Shown here piece by piece: positions 12,801 through 24,800 of a DNA stretch of 24,923 nt. Below the pieces are notes generated by a model. That model was not told the DNA's origin. It ran no database searches and worked only from the letters and a program-made list of their open reading frames with translations. Every line of letters begins with the position of its first letter. Position 1 is the stretch's first letter. The translations under genes and the position numbers were made by a program. Source of the DNA: Cafeteria roenbergensis (Eukaryota > Sar > Bigyra > Bicosoecida > Cafeteriaceae); the NCBI GenBank assembly GCA_008330645.1, contig VLTN01000124.1, positions 1-24,923 on the forward strand, read 5' to 3'.

Positions 12801-15800
12801 CCACGCTCGTCAACGCCACCTCCGGAATGGTCACCGTGGTCGCCGCGGAGGGATCGTCCGTCGTTGTTGGCGTGCGGCTCGCAGCCCGCCCCATGGTTGG
12901 AGTGGAGGTGGTGCTCACTGCCTCCAACACCGAGACCGACACCGTGTCCCACAGTCTTCCCGCCGCCGGCCTCGTGTTCGGCCGGGACAGCTGGCAGACC
13001 GAGCAGACCTTCACGGTCACCGTGGCCAACGACGACGTGGCGCGGGACTACGTGGCGGCCATTGTGGTCACGGCAACTGCCCGCGGAGTTGGCTCCGGCG
13101 CCAACGTGGACGTGTCCGACCTGTGGACCACCTCGCAGACCGCTGTCAACCTGGCTGTGGAGAACGACGACGACGCCGAGATCGTGGTCAGCAGCCTCGC
13201 CGCCCCCGCCGTCAGCGTCCCCGTCGGCGGCTCGCTGGAACTCAGTATTTTGGCCGGCTCCAAGCCCACCGGCGATGTCACTGTGACGCTTGCCAAGGGC
13301 TCCGACGCTGGCTGCGATGCCGTGTCGATCAGCCCCGCCACCGTGACCTTCACCACCACCGACGGCCCCGCAGCTGCGGCCAAGGTCGTGACCGTCACCC
13401 CAGCGGCACCACCGCTGCCACGTGCGGCATCACCGCCCTTGTCACGGCCTCGGACGCTTCCGAGTTTGCCGTCGGGTCCGCCGCCCGGCTTGGCTCCACC
13501 GCTGGCCCGTCCACCTCGGCGACCGGCATCACCGTCAGCGTGATCAGCTCCGGCCTCACGTCGTCTGCTTCCACCATCCGCCTGACCGAGGGCGGCGCTG
13601 CCGGCTCCTACACGGTGGGCCTCGTCTCCTCCGACGTCGGCGGCTCGGTTGCGCTCACTGCCGCCCCCAGCTCCGGCGTCGGCCTGGCCTCGCCCTACGC
13701 CAACCTGGTGCTGACCGGCGACGCCACCTTCGCGCTCTCCTCCTCAGCCCTCACGCGCGCCGTGCAGTTCGCCGCCGCCAACGACGACCGCGCCTTCGCC
13801 CTGCGCGTGGTGACCGTCTCGCACGCCTTCACTCCGGAGGGCGCCGCGGCGTCCACCATGGAGGTCACCGTGCTCGTGGAGGACTTCGAGGACGCCCCCG
13901 GGGTGTTCGTGGCTGCCGCTAACAGCGCCTCCAGCGTCGTGGTGGACGAGCTCGCGTCCGGAGCCACGGCCAGCCTCTCGGTGCGCCTCGGCTCCATGCC
14001 CGGCGCCGCTGTGACTGTGTCGCTCGTCGAGATGATGGGCGGCCAGGAGGCCACGGGGGCCGATGCCGCTCTCAGCTTCTCGCCGGCCAGCGTGGTCATC
14101 CAGCCGGCCGACTGGAACACCGCGGTGTCCGTGACCGTGTCCGGCGCTGGCAGCGACGCCGCGCTCGGGGACCGCGCCCGCACCATTGCCGTGCGCACCA
14201 CCTCGACGGACGACTCGTACGCCCTCGACGGCGTGGCGTCCACCACCCCGCGCGCTGCCACCACCCAGCTGGCGGACGGCTCCATCATCCGCAACGTTCG
14301 CTCCCTGCCGCGCATCGCCGCGACCGTGCGCGACACCGATGTTGCGGCCGTGCGCTTTGCGGCCGCGGCGCCCGCCCCCATGCCCCTCAAGGAGAGCGCC
14401 GCTGCGTCCGCCGGCGCCCCTGGCCACTCGGCCGTGCTCGGCAGCGTGACCCTCTCGGCCAAGCCCCGAGGCAGCGTGGTGATCGACGTCGCCGGCGACG
14501 CGTCCGTGACCGCCTCTCCGGCAAAGCTGACCTTCACGGCCGCCAACTGGAACATGCCCCAGAACGTGTCGGCCGTCGTCAAGGACGACAAGTTCGCCCA
14601 GGGCACGCACACCGGTCGCCTGTCCATGTCTGTCAACGCCCAGCAGACTGCGGACCGCGGCTTCCTTGCCTCGCTCACCCTGCCCAGCCCCAGCATCGCG
14701 GTCGAGGACGATGACATGCCGTCAGTCGCCCTCGTCAGCGCCACTGGAAGCGCCCAGCAGATCGCCGAGGGCGCCAGCGAGCCCGCCAGCTTCTCAGTGT
14801 CCATCGGTGCGGCCCCCTTCGTCATCGGCAGTGCCAACTCCGGTGCTGGCTCCGTGACCCTGCAGCTCGAGGTCTCGTCTGGATACTGTGCTTCTGTGGC
14901 CGATGGCGCGCTTGCCGGAGGCGAGGTTGATGCGCAGGCCGCGTTCCGCCTGGCCGCTGACTTCACCAGCGCCTGCTTTGACGACACCGACTGCGCCTCT
15001 GCCACTGGCGCAACGACGCAATGCGTCACTGGCCTGCTGCCGCACCCGACCATCGCGGTGCGGTCGCGCGACGGCCTCTCGTCCGTCCCTGGCTCCACGA
15101 TCACCTTCTCCGAGGCGGACGGCGTCGCTGGAGTGTCGCGCGTTGTCACTGTCTCGGTTGCAGACGACTCCGTCGCCGTGGGTGGCGTCTTCGCGTTCAG
15201 GCTCCGCGCCGTGGTCGACGCGCTGCAGAGCAACGACGCCGGCTACCAGGCCCTGGTCACCGGCTCGGATGCAGAGGCCGCCTTCTCCGCGACGGACAAC
15301 GACGTGATCGGGCTTGTGTCGCGCGCATCGCCAATTCGGAAGCTGCGCCGGGCACGCCCATGATGCTGGCTGAGGCCGAGTTCGGCGAGTCGGACGCCGA
15401 AGGAGCCTTCTTCGTGGAGCTCAGCTCGCAGCCTCGCGCCGCGGTCTTGTGCTCGTGGCTGCTCCCGCTGACCAGCTGACTGTCTTCCCCGATGTCCTGG
15501 CCTTCGACGAGCGCTCGTGGGAAGATTTCATGCTCATCGAGGTGTCAGTCGTGGACGACGATATCGCGGAGGCGCGCCCCCACGCTGCCAATGTCACCCT
15601 GGCTTGCGAGTCGGCCGACCCCACGTACAACGGGCTCACCGCCGCCTTGCGAGTGAGCATCATGGACAACGACGAGGCCGGCGTGCTCCTTGAGCGCGAG
15701 GAGCCCATTTCTGTCGGCACTGGGTCTGCCGAGCAGTCCGTCTTCATCCGTGCCGTCGACCCGGCGTCCGACGTCTGGACCACGGAGGCGTGCATTGCTG

Positions 15801-18800
15801 TCTGCCAGAACAGCATCAACGCGTGCCCGCGGGACGTGTGCAGCGTGTTCAGCTACCCCAAGGCCAGCGCGCCCTTCCTCGTCGCCGTGGAGGGCGGCGC
15901 GACCGACGCTGTGGCCATCTCGCTCACATCCGAGCCCGTGGCCCCTGTGACCGTGCGCGTGCCGAGCGTGATGCAAGTCATCACCGGAACCGTGGTCGCG
16001 GACGCGTGCGTCGCTGGCCCCGCGGGCTCCGGCCAGAGCGGCGTGTCTCAGGCGCAGCTGGAGTCGTCCGGCCCCCACGCCGTGACCGGGGGCGACGGAT
16101 CCTTCATTGCAGAGCTCACCTTCACCGCCGAGAACTGGTTCGAGCCGCAGGTTGTGATTGTGGGCGCTCGTGATGACCGCCTGGACGAGGCTGGCGACGA
16201 GCACCGTGTCAGTGCTCAGCTGGTCTTGGTCTCGGAGGACGTCGCGTACGGCAGCATGGCCACCGTGCCTTTGCTGGAGGTGTCGATCCGCGAGGACGCC
16301 TTCACGGCACCGCCGGTGCTGTCGTCGGCCCAGTTCGACAACGAGCTCACCTCCCTGACCCTCACCTTCGACCGCGACACCAACGCTGGCGGCAGCGCAG
16401 GAGGCGCCTTCGCTTGCTCGGAGCTCCTCAGCCCGGTGGTCGCCTCTGGCAGCTCTGCGAGCCAGTGCAGTGTGCCTGCCATCGCCGCCGCCGCAGCGCC
16501 GTCGCCACGCTCTTCGGCGCTGGCAGCTCGTGCCAGTGGCAGTCGCGCCGCCAGCTGCAGGTGCGCTTCGGTCGCGCGCCCACCGTGCTGCCCGGCCACT
16601 CCATCGCGCTGGTGCCCGGCAAGGTCAAGACATCGAGCGCCGCCCGCCTCAGCTCCGCGGGCGTCGTCAACGTGACGGCTGCAGCGAACGGCATTTTGCC
16701 GGTTGCTGACATTGGCCCCGGCTCCCGCACCATCGGCCGCTGCGACAAGCTCACCGTCTCCGTCCGCGAGGCTGGCGGCGGGAACCGCCCGCTCGCGTGC
16801 CAGTGGAGCATCGTGTCCGTGGTCAACACCGCGACCCGCCAGACGTCCACTGCGGCCGCGCATGCCGCTGGCCTCAAGACGGTGCTCGACGCCCGCAACG
16901 CCGGGGACTCGGCCGCGTCCTGCGCGACCATCGCCCTCGCCAACGCATCCGCCATCGCCGACGGGTACACCGTGACCCTGGAGGTGACCGTGACCAACTT
17001 CAACGGCGGCTCCGCCACCACGCAGTCGGCCATCGTGAAGCAGGGCATTGCCGCCCCAGCCTCGTGGCCCCTTCGTCCGTGTCGGTGCTGCGCTCCGCCG
17101 AGCAGTTCATCGACGTGCGCGCATTTGCGCCCCGCTGCTCCGGAGAGGCCGAGCTCTCGGCCGAGGCCCGCGCGATGCGGTTCTTCTTCTTCGACGCCTC
17201 CGCCTCGCCCATGGCCACCGACGTGCCGTCCCAGCTGCTCGGCGGCGGCAGCCTGTTCACCTCCTTCGATGCGTCAGCGGACGCCGCCACCCAAAGCGGC
17301 GGCCGTCTCGTGGCCCCGCCCGGCGCCAGCGCGCGCCAGTTCGACACCTCGCCGCTGCCCTTCATCGTGGTGCCCGGCAAGGCGCTCACGCCCGGCCTCA
17401 AGTACACCGTGCGCGTCTTCGCCCAGCTCATCAGCAACCCCGCTGCCGTGGCCTCGGCCGACATCGAGGTCGTGCCCCAGCTCGACGCCCTGCGCTCCAG
17501 CATCGCTGGGGGCTCGTTCAAGCAGGCCCCCGTGGACGCGGCATTCACCCTGGACGCCTCGTCCTCCTCAGACCCGTCTGCGCTCTCGGGCGTGGCGGCC
17601 ACCTTCTCCTGGTCGTGCCAGCCCGACGCGGCTGCCAACAGCGCCGCCGGCCTGGCCACCGTTGCTGACTGCGGCCCCGCAGGCACCACTGTGGGCGCCG
17701 CCACCGTGGGCGCCGTCACGCTCCCGGCCCTGTCTCTCTCGGCCGGCTACACGTACCGCTTCACCGTGACCTACACCAAGGGCTCGCGCTCCAGCGTGTC
17801 CACCCAGACCGTGCAGGCGGTGTCCGGAGCGGGCCCCGAGGTGCGGGTGCAGGAGCCGGAGACCATCGACGACGCAGGTCTGCTCGGCGGCCAGCTGCCC
17901 GTGGTGAGTGCGCAGGACTCCGTGTTCCTCGATGCGGTAGTGAACTCCCTGGACGAGGGCTCGCTCGAGCTCCAGTGGACGCAGGAGGGCGGCCCCCCGC
18001 TGCCGGCTGGCGCCTTCACCGACCCGGACATGGCCGACGAGCTCTTCGCCTCCAGCCCGCTGTCCTCCACGCTCATCGTGCGCGGCGACACGCTGCTCCC
18101 GTCGTCCACCTACGAGTTCTGCGTCACGGCCACGGACGCCACCGGCTCGCGCAAGGCGTGCACCTCCTTCATGACCGCGCCGGAGCCCGCTGGCGGCTAC
18201 GTGGAGGTGGAGGCCGCGGACGCCAGCGCCGCCACTGCGTTCTCGCCCTACGTCGTGAGCACCGGCGGGTGGGGCGCCAGCACCATCGAGTCCTTCACCT
18301 TCTACATCCTCAGCCGCGCGACGGCGCCCGCTGACGTGGCCGCCTCTTGGCTGTCCGAGGACGAGACCTCCGCGTTTGCCCAGGCAGTCAAGTCGCTCGA
18401 GGGCGCTTCCGTGTTCGCCGAGGTGCCCGCCTCGACCTCATCGCTGACCACGCAGGTGATGCCCGCGGGCGACGTGGTCATCATCGTGGAGGTGGAGACC
18501 AGCTTCTTCACCCGCGGATACGCGTGGACCAGCCTCACGGTGGGTGCCTACACCGGCACCCAGGCAGAGCTGCTCACCAGCATGCAGAACCTGGCCGGCG
18601 ATGGCGACTACAGGCAGACCCTAGCCGGTGCCGGAGCTGTCTCCTCTGTGACAGGCGGTGCGTCGGCCCCCCCTCTCCGCGTGCTCGCTCAGCTGACCGA
18701 GGGCATGTCCAGCCCGGCTCTGCGCGCCTCCTCTCGCCGCAGCCTTCGCGCCGCGGCCCGCGCGCTCGAGACCACCCAGAGCGTGGCGGCCTCCATCCGC

Positions 18801-21800
18801 GCCCTGCTGGACCGCGCGCTGCAGCAGGGCCAGAGCGCCACGCTGTCCTCGGACCTGACCAGCCTCGCCGCCGACGTGACCCGCGCCCTCGACCTGGCCT
18901 CGAGCCAGCAGCAGGTGTCCGTCATGTCCCCCACCGACGCGCGCGTCTACCTCACGCGCGTGAACACGACGCTGTCCATCTTCGCGTCCACCACCAGCGC
19001 CAACGCGCCGGCCGTGACCGTGCTCGACGCCATGGCTCGCGCATCGGCCCGCCTTGTGGCCGCCGTGCCCGCCGCCCAGGCCGACTACCGCGTGGCCCTG
19101 GAGGCGCTCTACCGCGGCTACCTCTGGCACCTCTCGGACACCGCCACCGCCAAGCCCGTGGGAGCCCTCGGGTTCACCTCCTCCTTCGCCGCCCGCGCGC
19201 GCGCCAGCGCTGTGGGCGCGGCCAAGAACATCCTGCAGCTCGGCAACGTCACGCGCGTCGCGGGCGCTGTGGACCGCTTCGGCGCCGCCATCACCAGCTC
19301 CATCGTGGGCCGCCTGTCCGTGACCGGCTCGGCGCGCCTCGCCAGCTTGTCTACCGGCGCCATCGTCGACGCTGCGGGCTCCCAGGCCATCGGCGCCCTG
19401 GTGACCGGCGTGGACACTGCCCACCCCATGTTTGCCAACGCCTCCGCCTGGGCAACCGCCGACGCGCGCTTCAGCGGCCTGCCCGCCGCCGGCACGTCCT
19501 CCGAGGCCCAGGACGCGGACGCCGCCCGCCGCCTCAGCATCGCCGGTCAGGTCACCCTCCCGGCATCGGCCGCCCTGCCCGCCGTGGCCGGCCGCGCCTC
19601 CGGCCTGGCCTTCTCGTCGCTGCTGGTGGACCGCCTCGACCGCATGGTGGAGCCGCTCGGCGCCCTCGTGCTCGCTTCCGGCTCCTCCGCCGCCGTGGCC
19701 ACCGCTGCTATCAGCGGCGGAGACGCCAATGCCGACACGGCGGCCAACAAGACCCGCTTCGCCGCCGTGTACGAGTCCGACGTGCCCGTGGCCTGCGCGT
19801 CGCTCGCCACCATGGCCCGCGGCACCGCCTCCTTCACGCTCGCCGGCTCTGCATCGGCCACCATCAGCTCGTCCGTGGTGTCGGCGCAGCGCACCGCCGC
19901 GCTGTTCGTCAGCAACGCCACCGCAGCTGCCGCCGGCCGCCTGTCCAGTGGAGCAACGCCCTCGGCATCCACCACCGCCGCCGTCTCCGCCGGCTCCGTG
20001 ACCGTGGCCGGCGCCTTCGCGTCCACCTCGTCCGCCGCCACACGCGCGCCGGCGCCGCCACGCCCTTCCTGGCCGCCCTCGGGCAGCCCCTGGTGCCCGC
20101 GTCCGGCAGCAGCACGTGCCGCGTGGAGTCCTTCCTGCGCACGGTGCGCCCGGGCCAGGCCATGTCCGTGGCGCTCGACACCGCCGCCGGCCTCCGCCTG
20201 CGCTCCGCCACCAACGCCGCGTCCGCCGCGGTGGTCGTCGCGCCGGCGCAGCCCGCGCTCCTCGAGGGCGCCCAGGTGGCCGAGGCTGACTCTGCGGCGC
20301 TGTCCGGCGTGGTGGCTGCCGCCGCCACCTCTGCCCGCGTCGGCCTCGAGCTCACGGCCCAGCCGCGCGGCGCCGTCACCCTGACGCTCGCCAGCAACAC
20401 GGGCAACGGCCTCTGCGTGGGCTCCACGTCGGGCCTGCTGGAGTTCTCCGCCGCCCTCGTGGGGGTCGACGCCGCCATGGCTGCCGCGCGCGGACGCCGG
20501 CCAGAGCCTGCCCGCCGCCGTCCCGGAGGCGCTGCGCGGCAAGCGCGCCGTGGACGCTGCCGCGTCGGTGGCTGGCGTGGCGGCCGCCTCGCCCGTGACC
20601 TACTGGCCGCAGGCGTACCCGTGCTCGACCAACGCCGACTGCGGCGAGGGCTACGTGTGCGACGCCGGCATCGGCATGTCGTCCACCCGCTTCGTGAACC
20701 GCGCCACCGGCTCCGACGTGGATGCCGGGTCCTCCATCGTTGTGGGCGGCGCCTCTGGGGCCGCGTTCACCGGCTCCAACGGCGTGGGCGTGGCCATGAC
20801 CGCCGCCCAGGACTCCGTGGCCGAGCTGATGCTCGCCCCGCCGACCCTGTCCGCGGCCATCGAGGCCCGCCTCAACGCCGCCAGCGCCACCCGCGCGGGC
20901 CTGACCGCCGCCCTCCGCCGCGTGCTCGGCGCCACCGTGGGCGCCGAGATCGTCGACAGCATCGCCGTGGCCGCCGCCAACCCGACCCTGGCCACCGCGT
21001 CGGACGAGGCGCTGAAGCTCGCCTTCTCGACGCCCACCAACAAGACGCGCATCAGCCTCGCGGCCAAGGCCGTGGCCGCCCGCCTCTCCGTGGGCGCCTC
21101 GTCCGTGGCCCTCAACGCCGCGCTCAAGGCCGCGCAGGACGCGCCCGTCGCCTCCAACTCCCAGTCGCGCCGCCGCATCGCGCTCGTGCCGGTGTCCGTG
21201 CGCGCCGCCTCGGCCGACGACCTCCGCTACGACGCCACCGGCCGCTGCGCCGTGGCGTCCACCGACGGCAAGTCCTGCCAGCGCACGCTGCCCAAGGCAG
21301 GGCGCGGCTCGTGGTCCTTCGGCATGCTCGCCGTGGACGATGACGCCATCCGCGTGTCCATCACCCCGACCGCCGGCGCTGAGGGCGCGTTCAACAGCTC
21401 CATGGCGCGCGTGAACGGCATCAAGGAGGGCACCGCGTCGCTCTCGTTCCGCGTGGAGGTGCGCAACCGCGTGCGCATGCCCCGCGGCACCATCCGCGTG
21501 CAGCTCGCCGCCCTGCCCTACGTCAACGACGCCTCGGCCAGCCCGCTGTCGTGCGCCAACGCCGTGGCCGACTTCGGCTCCGAGGACACCGCCGCGTCCA
21601 AGACCGTGACCTGCACCGTCGTGGACGACAACGTGGCCCGCGGCGCCCGCGTGCCGGCCCGCGTGACCGCGACCATCTCGCTCCCGTCCATCACCAACGC
21701 CGCCGACCACACCGCGGCGCTCACCGCCCTGGTGCCGCCGCCGCTTGCCGCCGACCACGCCGGCGTGGCCCCGACCTACTCGGCCGCCACCCCGTGGGTC

Positions 21801-24800
21801 CGCACCATGACCGCCTTCGTGGAGGACAACGACGCCTCCGGCCTCAAGCTCTTCGCGGTCACGCCGACCCCGGCCACCAGCCAGCGCACCGGCCTCGCCG
21901 CCGGCATCACCAAGGAGGCCGCCCTGTCGACCAGCACCGGCTCCCTGTCCTTCAGCGTGGGCCTGCTCTCGCGCCCCTCGGCGCCGGTGACGCTGCGCGT
22001 GCGCCTGACCTCGGGCATGGCCGCTGACAGCAACGCCGTGTCCGCCTCCGCCAAGGCCGCCCTCTCGGCCGTGGTCAACGTGACCGTGCAGCCCGCCCAG
22101 TTCGCCACCGGCGGCGTGGTGCGCATCAACGCAGGCACCCTCACGGCCAGCCAGACCGAGGCCGTCTTCGCCGCCACCGTGGAGGCCGTGTCGACCGACG
22201 CTGCCTACAACGGCCTGGTGCTGGCCGGCCCCGTGCTGGTGTCCATCACCGACCCCGCCGCGGCCGCCCTGCAGGTGACGGCCCCAGTCCACGTCCGTCA
22301 GCGAGGGCTTCACGGCCACCGTCGCCACCGTGCGCCTCAGCGTGAGCCCCGGCTCCGCCACGGTCGTGGTCCGCCCCGCGGTGCTCCTGCCCGCCTGGGC
22401 CCGCAACAACAGCGCGGCCGCCGCCCTCTTCATCCCGACCAGCCCGGCCCCGCTCTCCGTGGCCACTGCCGAGCTCGTGTTCACCAGTGCCAACTGGAAC
22501 GTGGCCCAGAACGTCCGCGTCACGGCCGCCAACGTGGACTCGCCGCTGCCCTTCCCGGAGCAGCCCTTCGCCGTGTCGCTGCCCATCACCGTCAGCTCCA
22601 CCGCGGGCCCCTTCAAGGCCAACGGCACCGTCTACTACGCCAACGCGCTGCCCGTGTCCTTCAGCCAGTCCGAGACCGCGGCCATCACGTACACGGACGT
22701 CACGGCGCGCTTCGCTGCCGGCGCCACCGGCGCTGAGGCGGGCTCCGCACTGACCATCGCGACCGGCCAGCCGGCGCCCGCGCTGACCCTGACCGAGGAC
22801 AACAGCTACAGCGGCGCGGCCTTCGACCGCATCGCGTCCGTGTTCGGCGCCGCAGTGGCGCAGGGCATCGGCGCCGCCTCCTTCCGCGTGATCGAGGCGA
22901 GCGTGGCGTCCAAGCCCGCCGCCGCCTTCACGCTCCGCCTGGGCGCGGCCTCGCCGCCACCACGCTGCTGTCGTCCGGCGCCGCCGAGCTCTTCGCCAAG
23001 GAGGCCGCCCTGCCCTCGGACGTGACCGTCACCGGCACCACCGGCGCCGCGTTCCCGGTTCAAGCCAACCAACTTCGCCTCGGCCAAGCCGCTCTTCCTG
23101 GTGCGGGCCGCCAACCGCGTGGACCACGCCGCCGCCGACCTGAGCGGGTCGCTGCGCTTCTCCGTCGACGCCAGCTCCGCCTCGGACGACCTCGCGTTCC
23201 GCAACGCCGCGACTGTGGGCACCGTGTCCGTGTCGGTCACCGACGACGACGTCGCGGGCGTGACCGTGACCCGCACGGGGCGCACCGAGGCTGTCGGCTT
23301 CAGTCCCGCGGCGTCGGCCAACTTCAGCATCGTGCTCGACTCGCAGCCGCAGGCGCCCGTCACGGTGGGCCTCGTCTTCACCGGCCTGCCCGCCGAGTGC
23401 GCCAGCGCCGCCTGCACCTCGGTGGCCGCCATCGGGTCCACCTCCTCGAGCGTTGTCGCCATCGACGGCAGCCTCGCCGCTGTCTTCTCGGCCGCCAGCT
23501 GGAGCACCGCCTCCACCGTGCAGGTGACCCTGACGCCCAACGGCCAGGCCCTCATGGCCGACCGCGGCCTCACCACCTTCTCGGCCCGCTTCGTCGTCTC
23601 GGCGGCGGGCGACGCCAGCTACTCGGCCCTGCGCACCAGCACGCTCGCCACCGGCGTGTCCACCACTGCGCTCAACGTGGTCGCGCTCGAGGCGGTGTCC
23701 CTTCACCGTGACCTCCGTGCGGGACCTGGAGCGGCAACGGCGGCCGGGACGGCGCCATCCGCCGTGGCCCCTGCCCTCCGGCATCGCCATCGGCAAGATC
23801 GTGGCAGTGGACGTGGACATCGACGTCACCGGCACCGGTGGCAGCGTTTCGCGCCGGCCGGCGGCTTCGGACTGCGCGTGGCTGGCGGCGCCGCCACGTG
23901 GCGGGCCGCCTGGCCACGTCCGCCCGCGTCCACCGCCGGCAGCTGTACTCCGTGGTTGGCGCCCGTGGGCGACGGCTCCTCGCGCACGCGCTACACGAGG
24001 TGTTCGCCGTCGACACGTCGGCCTCTGTGGAGGACGTGGTCAGCGGACTGCGCGTGAACGCCTCGGTGTCCGCCACGCTGACCACCTCCTCGCGCTACTC
24101 CTCGGCCGCCACGGCCAAGGCCGCCTCCGTGACCAACGTCGCTGCCTCGCTCAGCGTTGTGGCGCCCAGCCCCAGCCCCACGCCTGTCCCCAGCCCCAGC
24201 CCCAGCCCCAGCCCCACTGTGTCTGGGTCTGGGTCGCCTTCCGCCTCGCCAACTGCGTCGCCCAGCTCAAGCAGCACCCCGGCCGCAACGTCTTCTGCGT
24301 CTCCGAGCGCTCAAGCTGCATCCGCCTCCTCCATCCCTGCGAGCCCGACAGCTTCGCCTTCTGGCGCGCCTGTCGTGAGAACTGTGACAGCCTCCCTCAG
24401 CTTCAGCTCCTCGATGTCCGCACAGGCACTTCGCGCCGACGCTGGGCTGCTGCTTGAGCTGCGCGAAGGCCTCGCTGCTGCCATTACGGCGCGCCTGGGC
24501 TCCGCAGCGTCTGGTCGCATGCTGCAGACCGCTGGGGTTGCTGCCACTTCCGTCGAGATTCGCAACGTGACGCAGGCCGAAGAGTCCACTGTCAAGGTTG
24601 ACTTTGCCATCATCCTGGGCGACGCCGACGCAGCGTCTGATGCAAGCAACCCGGCCGCCATTGCCTCGGCCTTGAGCGCAGCCGCCAGCGATGGGTCGCT
24701 CGCAGCCCAGCTTTCTGCCAAGCCCGGGCTTTCTGCCGTGGTCACTGGCAACGTCGCCATCAGCAATGTGCAGGTGGAGAGCGCGGGTGCGCCTTCGCCA

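Noticed and set aside
13695-15233. 512-codon open frame on the minus strand
   Set aside because: It mirrors the clean + frame with Calx-beta-like motifs. High GC3 makes antisense frames open by chance, and its sequence shows no domain.
18556-20640. GPS autoproteolysis site as in polycystin-1 and adhesion GPCRs
   Set aside because: No C-x-W...C core with a His-Leu-Ser/Thr cleavage triplet was recognised in the frames read.
20376-22628. 750-codon minus-strand open frame rich in Gly, His, Arg and Ala
   Set aside because: It is a shadow of GC-rich coding DNA on the + strand, where patterned repeats and linkers are present.
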